64,000 nt of DNA from Gammaproteobacteria bacterium (GCA_024640085.1 JAHEFR010000015.1:1-64000); one strand, 5' to 3'; shown: positions 51,943 to 60,240, counted from the first letter of the stretch. A program made the numbers and translations. The notes: generated by a model not told the origin, from the sequence alone.

Positions 51943-52176
51943 ATGAACGATCCGATCCGCCGAGTGAACGACAGCGACATCGAGTCCCGGCTCAGGCCCG
52001 ACATGCGCCTGGAATGCCGGATCTGCTGGCATGTTTACGATCCCGCCGAAGGGGACGAGATGGAGCAGATCGCCCCGGGCACGCCGTTCGCGGACCTTCC
52101 GGACCACTGGCGCTGCCCGCAATGTGACGCCGAGAAGGGGATGTTCCTGCTCATAGAAGACGACGGGGACTTGTAA
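51943..52176 (+). CDS. hupI: Hydrogenase-operon rubredoxin
   Basis: This 77-residue protein has the rubredoxin CxxC pairs ECRICWHVYDP and WRCPQCDAEKG that bind a single iron. HupI rubredoxins protect or help mature the small subunit under oxygen, and occur only in hup operons of this type. The ATG at 51943 is chosen because the longer open frame is antisense-free but lacks homology. The stop TAA overlaps the hupJ ATG (TAATGG). Confidence 0.9.
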   Translation: MNDPIRRVNDSDIESRLRPDMRLECRICWHVYDPAEGDEMEQIAPGTPFADLPDHWRCPQCDAEKGMFLLIEDDGDL

Positions 52177-52673
52177 TGGACGACCGCATCCGGACGCTTA
52201 TCGCGGCTCACCGGCGGATCGCCGAGGAGCGCATGCGGGGCCTGCCTGTTTTCAACCAGCGCCTCACCGTGGAAGCCGTCGGCTTCCGAGTGGTCGAAGG
52301 CCGCCTCCTGGGCGTCCTGATCTCTCCCTGGTTCCTTAACCTGGTCCTGCTGCCGGGCGAGGAAGACGACTGGACGGATGTCGCGGTAGGTTCCGCCTGC
52401 GTGTGGGAATTCCCGGCCGGGCAGTACGAGTTTCACGCAGCGGAACTCCCAGGTGTGGGCCTGCATTACACCGCCGCCCTGTTCTCGACCGTGGCCGACT
52501 TCAGCGATCAGGAAACCGCGAGGGCGGTGGCCGAAGGTGTGATGGAACGGTTGCTGAACGACGACCGGAGTCGCCCCCCGGAGACCGTCCGGAAGGGCGG
52601 CGGAGACGTACTGTTCGGTCGCAGCATGTCACGTCGGGGCCTGCTCCGACGCGTCATGCTCATGCCGGAGTAG
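52176..52673 (+). CDS. hupJ: [NiFe]-hydrogenase assembly chaperone HybE/HupJ
   Basis: The 165-residue protein matches HybE/HupJ, a chaperone that holds the small or large subunit precursor until assembly. MRGLPVFNQRLTVEAVGFRVVEGRLLGVLISPWFLNLVLLPGE is the family core and VWEFPAGQYEFHAAELPGVGLHYTAALFSTVADF follows. It starts within the hupI stop codon and precedes hypA by 13 bp. Confidence 0.85.
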   Translation: MDDRIRTLIAAHRRIAEERMRGLPVFNQRLTVEAVGFRVVEGRLLGVLISPWFLNLVLLPGEEDDWTDVAVGSACVWEFPAGQYEFHAAELPGVGLHYTAALFSTVADFSDQETARAVAEGVMERLLNDDRSRPPETVRKGGGDVLFGRSMSRRGLLRRVMLMPE

Positions 52674-52686
52674 CGGGCCTGGCACG

Positions 52687-53103
52687 ATGCACGAACTCTC
52701 CGTCTGTCTCGCACTGATGAGCCAGGTCAACCGGATCGCTGCGGATCACCGCGCCCGGCGGGTGGAGAAGATCGTGCTCCAGATCGGACCCCTGGCCGGG
52801 ATCGAGCCCGCCCTGCTAAGCAATGCCTTTCCGCTGGCCGCCGCGGGTACGGTGGCGGAAGACGCGGAACTGGTCATCGACCATAGCCCCGTGAGGGTGA
52901 AATGCACGGTCTGCGGGATCGAGAGCGAGGCAAGCGCGAACCGGCTGCTGTGCGGATCATGCGGTGACTTCCGTACCCGTGTCGTCAGCGGCGAGGAGAT
53001 GACTCTGGTGAGCCTGGAACTGGCCACCGGGGACGAGCCGCCGTCCCGCGGCGGTTCGCGCGGCGCGGCGGACAGCGCCGATGTGACGGGCCCACCGTCA
53101 TGA
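52687..53103 (+). CDS. hypA: Hydrogenase nickel-incorporation protein HypA
   Basis: The 138-residue metallochaperone begins MHELSVCLALMSQV, whose His2 binds nickel, and has a zinc site formed by VKCTVCGIES and LLCGSCGDF. It delivers nickel to the hydrogenase large subunit with HypB. The Ser/Gly/Asp tail after about residue 115 is longer than usual. It overlaps the Ni-permease gene (ATGA). No other hyp genes (hypB-F) are in this window. Confidence 0.92.
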   Translation: MHELSVCLALMSQVNRIAADHRARRVEKIVLQIGPLAGIEPALLSNAFPLAAAGTVAEDAELVIDHSPVRVKCTVCGIESEASANRLLCGSCGDFRTRVVSGEEMTLVSLELATGDEPPSRGGSRGAADSADVTGPPS

Positions 53104-53816
53104 CGCTCAGCCTGCTCCTGCTCGGTTTCCTGATCGGCATGCGTCACGCGGTCGAAACCGACCACGTGGCCGCGGTGGCCTCCCTGGCGACTCGTGCCAA
53201 CTCCGTGCGCGACACCATCCGCCAGGGGGCAGCGTGGGGCCTGGGCCATACCTTGACGCTGTTCCTGTTCGGATCCGTGGTGCTCGTCCTGGACCTGGTC
53301 ATGCCCCAGCCCATGGCTCACGTTCTGGAGATGCTGGTGGGTGTGATGCTGGTCGTGCTGGGCCTGGACGTGCTGAGACGACTGGTGCAGGAGAGGATCC
53401 ATTTCCACCTCCATCGGCACAATGACGGCGAAGTCCATTTTCACGCCCATTCCCACGTAGGGGAGGAGGATCACAATCCGCGCCGGCATGTCCACGAACA
53501 CCCGGAGGGATTCCCGTTGAGAGCCCTGTTCGTCGGGCTCATGCATGGCATGGCCGGGTCCGCCGCACTCATACTGTTGACCCTGCAGACCGTCCACTCG
53601 CCCCTGCTGGGCCTGCTCTATATCGCCCTGTTCGGTGTCGGCTCGATGCTTGGAATGGCTTTGCTTTCCATCGTCATCGCTGTACCCCTCAGGTACTCCG
53701 CCAAAGGCTTGACCTGGCTGCACAACGGGCTGCAGACAGCGATCGGCGTGGCGACAGTCGGTGTCGGAGTCATGCTCGTATACCGGATCGCCTGGACCGA
53801 ACACCTCCTGTTCTGA
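53100..53816 (+). CDS. UreH/NicO-type nickel permease
   Basis: This 238-residue protein has six predicted helices. RHAVETDHVAAV near the N-terminus is the HX4DH nickel/cobalt-binding signature. A His-rich loop (HFHLHRHNDGEVHFHAHSHV, HVHEHPEG) lies between the third and fourth helices. Its place at the end of the hydrogenase operon and overlap with hypA indicate nickel supply to the hydrogenase. It is distinct from HupE and from NixA-type permeases in length. Confidence 0.85.
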   Translation: MTLSLLLLGFLIGMRHAVETDHVAAVASLATRANSVRDTIRQGAAWGLGHTLTLFLFGSVVLVLDLVMPQPMAHVLEMLVGVMLVVLGLDVLRRLVQERIHFHLHRHNDGEVHFHAHSHVGEEDHNPRRHVHEHPEGFPLRALFVGLMHGMAGSAALILLTLQTVHSPLLGLLYIALFGVGSMLGMALLSIVIAVPLRYSAKGLTWLHNGLQTAIGVATVGVGVMLVYRIAWTEHLLF

Positions 53817-53823
53817 CCGGGAC

Positions 53824-53970
53824 TCAGTCCACTAGCCAGATCGCAAGGGGCAGCAGCATCCATGCCATGCCCTTTACGAGGAAAAATGCGAATCCCAGTC
53901 GGCCGGCCCGCCGCAACCACAACCGCATGCGGCCATCCCGGTCTGCCTCGTTGCCAGTCATCGTAATCAT
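53824..53970 (-). CDS. 48-residue membrane protein
   Basis: A 48-codon frame on the minus strand starts at ATG 53970 behind GGGAG, reads MITMTGNEADRDGRMRLWLR at first and ends GMAWMLLPLAIWLVD. It has one helix preceded by a basic segment, so the N-terminus is probably cytoplasmic. Its stop is 7 bp from the convergent Ni-permease stop. Such short FF-K-G-W-LLP proteins occur in proteobacteria with no known role. Being small, it could be chance. Confidence 0.45.
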   Translation of the reverse strand: MITMTGNEADRDGRMRLWLRRAGRLGFAFFLVKGMAWMLLPLAIWLVD

Positions 53971-54045
53971 CGGAGTCTCCCGTCTGTCCAGTGCATAGGG
54001 GGCCAGGCGCAGCCGGGCGTCAGGACCCGGCCGCGCCTGCCGTTG

Positions 54046-54819
54046 TCAGGCGGAGACTTCCGAGACCGTGGCGGTCCCTGCGTCCCCGGTCTGCCCGCGC
54101 TTCCGACCCGGGAAGATCATCGGCACGCGCTCCCGGTACTGCCGGTACTCGGGATGGGCCTCCAGCAGGTCCCGCTCCTCGAAGACGATGGCAAGGAAGA
54201 TGTAGGCCGTCGTGGCCACCGCGAATACCAGGTGGGCTGCTGTCATGGTCGGGGTCGCCCAGAACGCGAACAGCCAGCCCAGGTAGAGCGGGTGGCGGAC
54301 GACCTTGTAGAGACCCGGTGTCCCGAACTTCAACGGCGTGTACGGCTTGCCGAGCAGTTCCAACCAAACCTGGCGCAGGCCAAAAAGATCGAAATGGTTG
54401 ATCAGGAACGTGCTGACCAGCACCAGCAGCCATCCCAGGCCGGCGGCCGCGAACAGCGCGATCCGCCCGGCCTGGTTGCTGACCTGCCAGACGACTCCGC
54501 CCATAGGCTCCCACAGGGCGAACAGCAGGATCAGCGCCAGGCTGGAAAGCAGCACGTAGGTGCTGCGCTCGGCGGCGGCGGGGATGATCCTCGTCCACCA
54601 GCGTTTGAAGGCCGGCCGCGCCATGACGCTGTGCTGCAGTGCGAAAATCCCCAGCAGACACAGATTGATCACCAGGGCCTGTCCAAAGGGTGCCTGGGGC
54701 ACGGAATCCATGGCCTTGGGTACGAAGACGTTGGCGACGAAACCGATGGCATAAAGGAACGTGGAGAAGAAGATCGCATAGCACACCAGGCCGTATGCGA
54801 AGATGGAGATGCGTTTCAT
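54046..54819 (-). CDS. MddA-like methanethiol S-methyltransferase (isoprenylcysteine-methyltransferase fold)
   Basis: The 257-residue membrane enzyme starts at ATG 54819 after the strong site [53 protein letters not shown] and [21 protein letters not shown] form the signature of MddA/NnrU-type methyltransferases, with five or six helices and a C-terminal SAM-binding site. MddA makes dimethyl sulfide from methanethiol; the acceptor here is inferred from family similarity. It stands alone on the minus strand between the hydrogenase operon and TolB/TPR copy 6. Confidence 0.75.
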   Translation of the reverse strand: MKRISIFAYGLVCYAIFFSTFLYAIGFVANVFVPKAMDSVPQAPFGQALVINLCLLGIFALQHSVMARPAFKRWWTRIIPAAAERSTYVLLSSLALILLFALWEPMGGVVWQVSNQAGRIALFAAAGLGWLLVLVSTFLINHFDLFGLRQVWLELLGKPYTPLKFGTPGLYKVVRHPLYLGWLFAFWATPTMTAAHLVFAVATTAYIFLAIVFEERDLLEAHPEYRQYRERVPMIFPGRKRGQTGDAGTATVSEVSA

Positions 54820-54961
54820 GACTGACCTCCTCGGGTCGTGTAACTTACTGATTCGGCCAGAGTTCTGGCCTGGCAAGCAGTCTGCGCCTACAATCCGCTG
54901 AAAATCCTGACCGGCGGGGAATCATTTCCTGACCAATTCATGACCCCGGCCTCCGGAGCAC

Positions 54962-55019
54962 AGATCGATCGTGACGGAGCCCGAAACAGGCACCCTGCCA
55001 GGAGGGGTGAGACGTCGGT
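54962..55019 (+). promoter_or_regulatory. Leader with SD-occluding hairpin (TolB/TPR copy 6)
   Basis: CACCC (54991-54995) can pair with GGGTG (55005-55009) around a 9-nt loop. The loop and 3' arm include the Shine-Dalgarno AGGAGGGG, and the arm ends 10 nt before the ATG at 55020. AGATCGAT (54962-54969), a partial match to AATCGACA, lies about 50 nt before the start. The hairpin geometry equals that of copies 1 and 2. Confidence 0.45.
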
Positions 55020-57617
55020 ATGGCCAGCAATCTGTTTCAGGAACTGAAGCGCCGCCATGTTTTCCGGGCGACCGGCGTCTATCTGCTGGTTGCCTGGGGG
55101 GTCCTGCAGCTTGCGGATATCGTCGTCCCGGCCCTGGGGCTGCCCGGGTGGGTGGTCACCGCCGTGCTGGCTATTCTCGTCCTCTGCTTCCCGCTGGCCC
55201 TGGTGCTGGCGTGGATCTTCGATCTCACCCCCCACGGGCTGCAACGGTCGCTTTACGACGAACCTCCGATGGCAGCCGAGCAGGCGCAACCGCAGGGTGA
55301 CTCGAGGTCAAAGCTCTGCTTCGGCGAGTTCGAACTCGATCTGCCGGGACGGGAACTGCGCCGAGACGGCGAACCGGTCGAGATCCAACCGCGGGTCTTC
55401 TCGGTGCTCGCCTACCTTGTAGAGCACCGGGATCGGGCCGTATCCAAGGAGGAACTCCAGGAACAGGTGTGGGCGGGAGTGGTGGTGACCGAAGCGTCTT
55501 TGACCCGGGCGATCATGAAGCTGAGGCAGGCCCTGGGAGACGACGCCGGCGCGCCCTCGACGGTCAAGACCGTTCACGGTCACGGATACCGTTTCGTCGC
55601 ACCTCTGTCAGACGCTGATGCGCCACCCGGAGCGCAGGCGTCGTCCGGGACCGCAGCAACCGGTACCACCGTGACGGGAACCTGGATTCCGCTCGCGATC
55701 GCAGGACTGCTGGTCGCCGCAGTGGCAGTCGGCATCGTCTCCCTCATTCCCCGGGACGTGACCGGGACCCGCGTAGCGGTGCTGCCGGTCATCAACGGAA
55801 CCGACGATCCGGACCTGACCTGGGCGCGTCTCGGACTGATGAGCTTCGCCAGCGATCTGATCGCCAATTCGGAGCAGCTGTCGGTGGTCCCGGACGCGCA
55901 GGTCGTCAGACTCGCCGAGGATGTTGCAGGGGACCAGGCGCTGATGGCGGAACGACTGCGGCGCGGGTTCGGGGCCACCCACATCCTGAAGCTGGAACTG
56001 ACCAGCGGGGGCGGTGGACTTCGGCTCAGCTACTCCCTGATCGGCGACGATGACTCCGAGGTTCGCGGCACCATGGTGGACGAGGACGCCACGGTGCTCA
56101 CCCGGGGCGTGGCGAGGAGCGTCGTGGCGGCCATCGCCGGCCAGCGCCGCATGAGGGATCAGTTCAAGAGCGTCTCCGACGACCCTTTCCTGAACGAGGC
56201 TTACGCCCGGGGCATGAGCCTGGTGCTCGAGGGACGGTGTTCCGACGCCAGGGGATTGTTCAAAGTCGTCATCGACCAGGAGCCAGACTCGTTCGAGCCC
56301 AGGTTCGAATATGCCTTCTGCTCGAGAATACTGGGGGAGCCGGACACGGCCGAGGAAATCCTCGTCGCCCTGATCGACGAGCAACGGCCGAACGGTCCCA
56401 GCCGGGCGCTGGCTAAGGCGCTCGAGTTGCTTGGTGTGCTCTACAACCGCACCGGCCGGCTGGACGAGGCCGAGACCGCGGAACTCGAAGCCCTGGAGAT
56501 CGCCAGGGGCATCGGCGACCACGACCTGGCCGGCGGCCTGTTGGTCAACCTGTCCATCGTCGCGGAGGACCGGGCCGACTTCCCGCTGGCCAAGGAGCGG
56601 CTCGGCCGGGCCATGGTCGCCTACCGGGACGCCGGCAGGGAGATCCTGCCGGGCCAGATCTATTCGGCCTTGGCCAACCTGGCCATGGACCGCGGCGAAC
56701 TGGACGAGGCGGAGAAAAACCTCGCCCAGGCGCTGGAGTCGTTCCGCTTCGTCGGCGACCGCCGCAGCGAGGCGATGATGCTCAACAATACCGGTTACCT
56801 GTTTCGACTCCAGGGACGGCTGGACGAGGCCGAAACGTTCCACGAACAGTCCTATTCCCTGCGCCAGGAGCTCGGCGACCGGGTCGGCATGGGCCGTGTG
56901 CGCAACATGATGGCCCAGCTTCACCTGGCGCGCGGCCGCTTCGACACTGCGCTGGAAGCGGCGAGCGAGGCGGCTACGATCCTGCACGCCAGCAAGGACC
57001 GTCTGTTCGAGGCGACGGCCCGGATGCACATGGGTCAGGCGGAACTGGGCCGGCGCAACTTCGACGCCGCCGAGGACCACTTCCGCCAGGCCCGAGATAT
57101 CTTCGAGCAGATCCAGGACCGCATGCGGGTGATGTCCTCCGATGTGGACCTCGCCCGGGTCGAGTTCGAACTCGGCATCCCCGGTGTGGAAGCCCGGGTC
57201 CAGGCGCTGGCGGACCGGGCGAGCCAGGAGCAGTTCAACCTGGTGCAGATCGAGGCGCTGGAATTGCTCGGTGACATCGCCGCGAGGGCGGAAGATCCTA
57301 CAGGGGCCCGGGAGCGTTACGGGGAGGCGCTCGAGCTACTGGAACAGTTGAGCTGGGACAGCAAGGAAACCGAGATTACCGTGAAGCTGGGGGAGGTCCT
57401 CGTCGCCGAGGGCTCGCTGGAAGCGGCGGAGCCGCTGCTCGGACTCATCAGCCAGCGGCCCGAGGACCTGGCGAGTCTGCGGTTGCGGGCCCACTATGCG
57501 GCCGCCACGGGCCATGTCTCGGCTGCGGCCGAATTGATGCAGCGGGGCCGGGACCTGGGTGACGGCCGCTGGACGGAGTCCGACGAACGGGAGCTCGCCC
57601 TGTACCTCGCTGACTGA
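55020..57617 (+). CDS. Winged-helix TolB-like/TPR membrane regulator (copy 6)
   Basis: The 865-residue protein starts MASNLFQELKRRHVFRATGV with the family membrane module (TM1 about 17-36, TM2 about 46-66, LTPHGLQRS). Residues 99-195 form an OmpR/CadC-type winged helix (FGEFELDLPGRELRRDGEPV, TEASLTRAIMKLRQALGDDA, TVHGHGYRFV). TM3 is at about 222-243, then a weakly conserved TolB-like region (RVAVLPVINGTDDPDLTWARLG) and a long TPR array (about 370-860). This puts the DNA-binding domain in the cytoplasm and the TolB/TPR part in the periplasm, like a CadC-type one-component sensor. It is the only copy with DNA-binding ability, so it could link envelope signals sensed by the family to transcription. 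Confidence 0.8.
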   Translation: MASNLFQELKRRHVFRATGVYLLVAWGVLQLADIVVPALGLPGWVVTAVLAILVLCFPLALVLAWIFDLTPHGLQRSLYDEPPMAAEQAQPQGDSRSKLCFGEFELDLPGRELRRDGEPVEIQPRVFSVLAYLVEHRDRAVSKEELQEQVWAGVVVTEASLTRAIMKLRQALGDDAGAPSTVKTVHGHGYRFVAPLSDADAPPGAQASSGTAATGTTVTGTWIPLAIAGLLVAAVAVGIVSLIPRDVTGTRVAVLPVINGTDDPDLTWARLGLMSFASDLIANSEQLSVVPDAQVVRLAEDVAGDQALMAERLRRGFGATHILKLELTSGGGGLRLSYSLIGDDDSEVRGTMVDEDATVLTRGVARSVVAAIAGQRRMRDQFKSVSDDPFLNEAYARGMSLVLEGRCSDARGLFKVVIDQEPDSFEPRFEYAFCSRILGEPDTAEEILVALIDEQRPNGPSRALAKALELLGVLYNRTGRLDEAETAELEALEIARGIGDHDLAGGLLVNLSIVAEDRADFPLAKERLGRAMVAYRDAGREILPGQIYSALANLAMDRGELDEAEKNLAQALESFRFVGDRRSEAMMLNNTGYLFRLQGRLDEAETFHEQSYSLRQELGDRVGMGRVRNMMAQLHLARGRFDTALEAASEAATILHASKDRLFEATARMHMGQAELGRRNFDAAEDHFRQARDIFEQIQDRMRVMSSDVDLARVEFELGIPGVEARVQALADRASQEQFNLVQIEALELLGDIAARAEDPTGARERYGEALELLEQLSWDSKETEITVKLGEVLVAEGSLEAAEPLLGLISQRPEDLASLRLRAHYAAATGHVSAAAELMQRGRDLGDGRWTESDERELALYLAD

Positions 57618-57649
57618 CCAGGCCCGCGGCGGCACGCCCGCGCCGCAGC

Positions 57650-58561
57650 TCACTCCACAAGATCCCAATAGGGGCGTTCGGTGATGCGTCCGGCCAGATA
57701 ATCCACGAACAAGCGGACTTTTGCCGCGAGATGGCGGTGGCGGGGATAAAGGGCGAAGATCCGTACGTCCGCCGGCGCGTAGTCACAGAGCACGGTGCGC
57801 AGGAGGCCCTGCTGCAAATCGGGACCCACGATGAAAGTCGGCAGCATGGCGATGCCCTGGCCCGCCATGGCGGCATCCTTCAGCACCTCGCCGTTGTTCG
57901 ACCACATCACGCATCGAATCCGCGTGGGGTGGTCGCCGTCGGGACCGGTCAACGGCCAGGTGCTGCCGCTCTCAAGATGACCGTAGTGCAGGCATCGATG
58001 GTCCCGGAGATCTCCGGGCCGAAGCGGTTCACCGGCGGAGTCCAGGTAGGCCGGCGAGGCGCAAAGGACCCGGCGGGCCGGCGCCAGGTCGCGCATCACC
58101 AGGCTGGTGGAATGCCTCGGCCGTGCCACGCGGATGGTCACGTCGAAGCCCTCCTCGATGGGGTCGACAAACCGGTCGCTGAGGGACAACTCGAGCTGCA
58201 GGTCGGGATAGAGGTCGATGAAGTCCGCCACCATCCTCGACAGGTGCAACGTGCCCAGGGACATGGGCGCGTTGACCCGCAGATGCCCGCGGATCTCTCC
58301 CTGACGCTGGCCCACCGCCAGGAACGCGGCATCGAGATCGGCCAGCACGAGCAGGGCCCGCTCGTAAAAGGCGAGGCCGGTCTCGGTCGGGCTCACCCGG
58401 CGAGTACTGCGGCGGAAAAGCTGGGCTCCAAGTTCGTTCTCCAGAGCCTTGATGTGCTTGCTGACCGCAGACCGGGTGATGCCCTGCGACCGGGCAGCCG
58501 CCGCGAAACTGCCCTCGTCGACCACGCGGGTGAAGGTTCGGATGGACGCCGTCTTGTCCAT
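57650..58561 (-). CDS. LysR-family transcriptional regulator
   Basis: This 303-residue regulator has the LysR winged helix-turn-helix TFTRVVDEGSFAAAARSQGITRSAVSKHIKALENELGAQLFRRSTRRV at the N-terminus and a periplasmic-binding-protein-like effector domain. The ATG at 58561 gives MDKTASIRTF, the usual start for this group. It is divergent from a pirin-family gene, a common pair in which the LysR protein controls the quinone- or flavonoid-responsive pirin. A candidate binding site lies between them. Confidence 0.88.
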   Translation of the reverse strand: MDKTASIRTFTRVVDEGSFAAAARSQGITRSAVSKHIKALENELGAQLFRRSTRRVSPTETGLAFYERALLVLADLDAAFLAVGQRQGEIRGHLRVNAPMSLGTLHLSRMVADFIDLYPDLQLELSLSDRFVDPIEEGFDVTIRVARPRHSTSLVMRDLAPARRVLCASPAYLDSAGEPLRPGDLRDHRCLHYGHLESGSTWPLTGPDGDHPTRIRCVMWSNNGEVLKDAAMAGQGIAMLPTFIVGPDLQQGLLRTVLCDYAPADVRIFALYPRHRHLAAKVRLFVDYLAGRITERPYWDLVE

Positions 58562-58576
58562 GATCACCGTTATTGG

Positions 58577-58595
58577 TTCTTGAATGGATACAGAA
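58577..58595. promoter_or_regulatory. LysR-type binding site in divergent promoter
   Basis: TTCT-N11-AGAA fits the T-N11-A LysR-box pattern with extended palindromic ends. It lies 16 bp before the LysR start and 76 bp before the pirin start, where autoregulation and activation sites are usual. Confidence 0.45.
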
Positions 58596-58670
58596 TGTTG
58601 CAATATTACCTAATTGTCTCCTCTTTTTCCGTCTCATAGACTGTCGTCGAGCAATTTCGAGGAGACGCTC

Positions 58671-59372
58671 ATGATCCACATACGACGCGCAGGGGACCGG
58701 GGACGGGCCAATTTCGGCTGGCTCGACTCCCGCCACACTTTTTCCTTCGGGCATTACTACGACCCTGATCACATGGGCTTCGGCTCCCTGAGGGTCATCA
58801 ACGAGGACCGGGTTTCCCCTGGCGCGGGGTTCGACACGCACGGGCACCGGGACATGGAGATCATCTCCTATGTTCTGGACGGCGCCCTGGAACACCGGGA
58901 CAGCATCGGCAACGGCTCCGTCATCCGCCCCGGGGACGTCCAGCGCATGACGGCGGGCACGGGTATCCGCCACAGCGAGTTCAACGCCTCCTCTAAGGAT
59001 CCGGTGCATTTCCTCCAGATCTGGATCTTTCCCGAGCGGCCCGGGTTGGAGCCAGGATACGAACAGAAACGCTTCACGGAAACTTCCGACGGCGGCGACC
59101 TGCGCCTGGTTGCCTCCCGGGATGGCCGGGACGGCTCGGTGACGATCCACCAGGATGTGGATGTCCATGCCGGCCGCCTGGCCGACGGCCGGGAAACCCG
59201 CCTGGACCTCGGCGACGAGCGGCGCGCATGGTTGCAGCTCGCACGCGGCGCTGTCGACCTCAACGACCAGCCCATGGCCGCGGGAGACGGCGCCGCCATA
59301 GACGGTGAGTCCTCGCTTGTCATCCGGTCGCGGGCGCCCGATACGGAGGTACTGCTGTTCGACATGGGTTGA
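58671..59372 (+). CDS. Pirin-family bicupin (YhaK/quercetinase-like)
   Basis: The 233-residue cupin protein starts at ATG 58671 behind GAGGAGACG. Metal ligands are visible in FDTHGHRDMEIISYVLDGALEHRDS (HxH, E) and TAGTGIRHSEFNAS (H), as in YhaK/YhhW pirins with quercetin 2,3-dioxygenase activity. QIWIFPERPGLEPGYEQKRF follows. It may act in redox-stress response; the substrate is not known. It is regulated with the divergent LysR gene. Confidence 0.85.
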   Translation: MIHIRRAGDRGRANFGWLDSRHTFSFGHYYDPDHMGFGSLRVINEDRVSPGAGFDTHGHRDMEIISYVLDGALEHRDSIGNGSVIRPGDVQRMTAGTGIRHSEFNASSKDPVHFLQIWIFPERPGLEPGYEQKRFTETSDGGDLRLVASRDGRDGSVTIHQDVDVHAGRLADGRETRLDLGDERRAWLQLARGAVDLNDQPMAAGDGAAIDGESSLVIRSRAPDTEVLLFDMG

Positions 59373-59594
59373 TGTGACGGCGAACGCGTCAGGTGCACCC
59401 CTCCTCAGCGCAGGGGGAAATCCCTCGGCGACCATGGCGTCACTGAAGACGCCGCTGTCTCCTCTGCGTGGGGCGAACCGGATGAAAGCTGTCTATGTCA
59501 GAATACGCACCAGCGGCCGTATCGGCTTGGCTAGACATCTGACGACCGGCTCGGCCAAACTGCCGGTTATCGTTTTACAGGAAGGAGGTTTCCG

Positions 59595-59915
59595 ATGACC
59601 GACCTGCCGGATATGGACAGCGCCACCCGCACCGAGATCGAGTCCCAGGTATACCGGCGCCTCGTCGAACACCTGAGGAAATATCCCGACGTCCAGAATA
59701 TCGACCTGATGAACCTGGCCTACTTCTGCCGCAATTGCATATCGAAGTGGTATCTCGCCGCTGCGGCCGAGCAGGGCCTGGAGATGGACTACGACCAGGC
59801 GCGGGAGATCGTGTACGGGATGCCGTACACGGAATACAAGGCCAGGCACCAGAAGGACGCCACCCCCGAGCAGATCGGCGCTTTCAGGGAGTCCGAGAAG
59901 AAAGCGTCCGTCTGA
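59595..59915 (+). CDS. DUF1244 protein
   Basis: This 106-residue helical protein contains RLVEHLRKYPDVQNIDLMNLAYFCRNCISKWYLAAAAEQG, the conserved core of DUF1244, found mainly in alpha- and gammaproteobacteria. CRNC may bind a metal. The ATG follows AGGAGGTTTCCG, an excellent ribosome-binding site. The function of the family is unknown. The 220 bp before it hold only weak open frames, with no clear gene. Confidence 0.85.
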   Translation: MTDLPDMDSATRTEIESQVYRRLVEHLRKYPDVQNIDLMNLAYFCRNCISKWYLAAAAEQGLEMDYDQAREIVYGMPYTEYKARHQKDATPEQIGAFRESEKKASV

Positions 59916-59982
59916 CCGGACTGCCCGGTGTGGCTGCCGGAGTCGCCGAGGAATCCACTTCAGGCGTCACCCGGCGACGCAC

Positions 59983-60240
59983 TCAATCGCGGGGGACTTG
60001 CTCGATCAGGTCCACGACGTCGCCGTCGAAATGCACGACGATCAGAAAACGCTGATCGCCTTGGTCGTAGATCCATTGATCGCCTTCCCGATCCGTGGGC
60101 TCGCCGCAGTACTCGAGGACCATCACCTTCTGCTCCCCGTCGTCGATGATGCGCTCACCGCAAGTGAATGGGTCGTCCGCCGATGCTGCGCCGGCTACGG
60201 CCAACAGCCCCGCGAAGGCCAATGCTGATTTCGTCTTCAC
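59983..60240 (-). CDS. DUF2845 secreted protein
   Basis: This 85-residue protein starts at GTG 60240 behind GGAGAAAGAT with a signal peptide (MKTKSALAFAGLLAVAGAASA). FTCGERIIDDGEQKVMVLEYCGEPTDREGDQWIYD matches the DUF2845 pattern of two cysteines, GEPT and a Trp-Tyr pair. It is periplasmic and of unknown function. It is on the strand opposite to the DUF1244 gene and precedes nothing further in its own operon. Confidence 0.8.
   Translation of the reverse strand: MKTKSALAFAGLLAVAGAASADDPFTCGERIIDDGEQKVMVLEYCGEPTDREGDQWIYDQGDQRFLIVVHFDGDVVDLIEQVPRD

Noticed and set aside
55608-57080. Long antisense frame over TolB/TPR copy 6
   Set aside because: A shadow of the TPR-coding strand; no signal, motif or start site.
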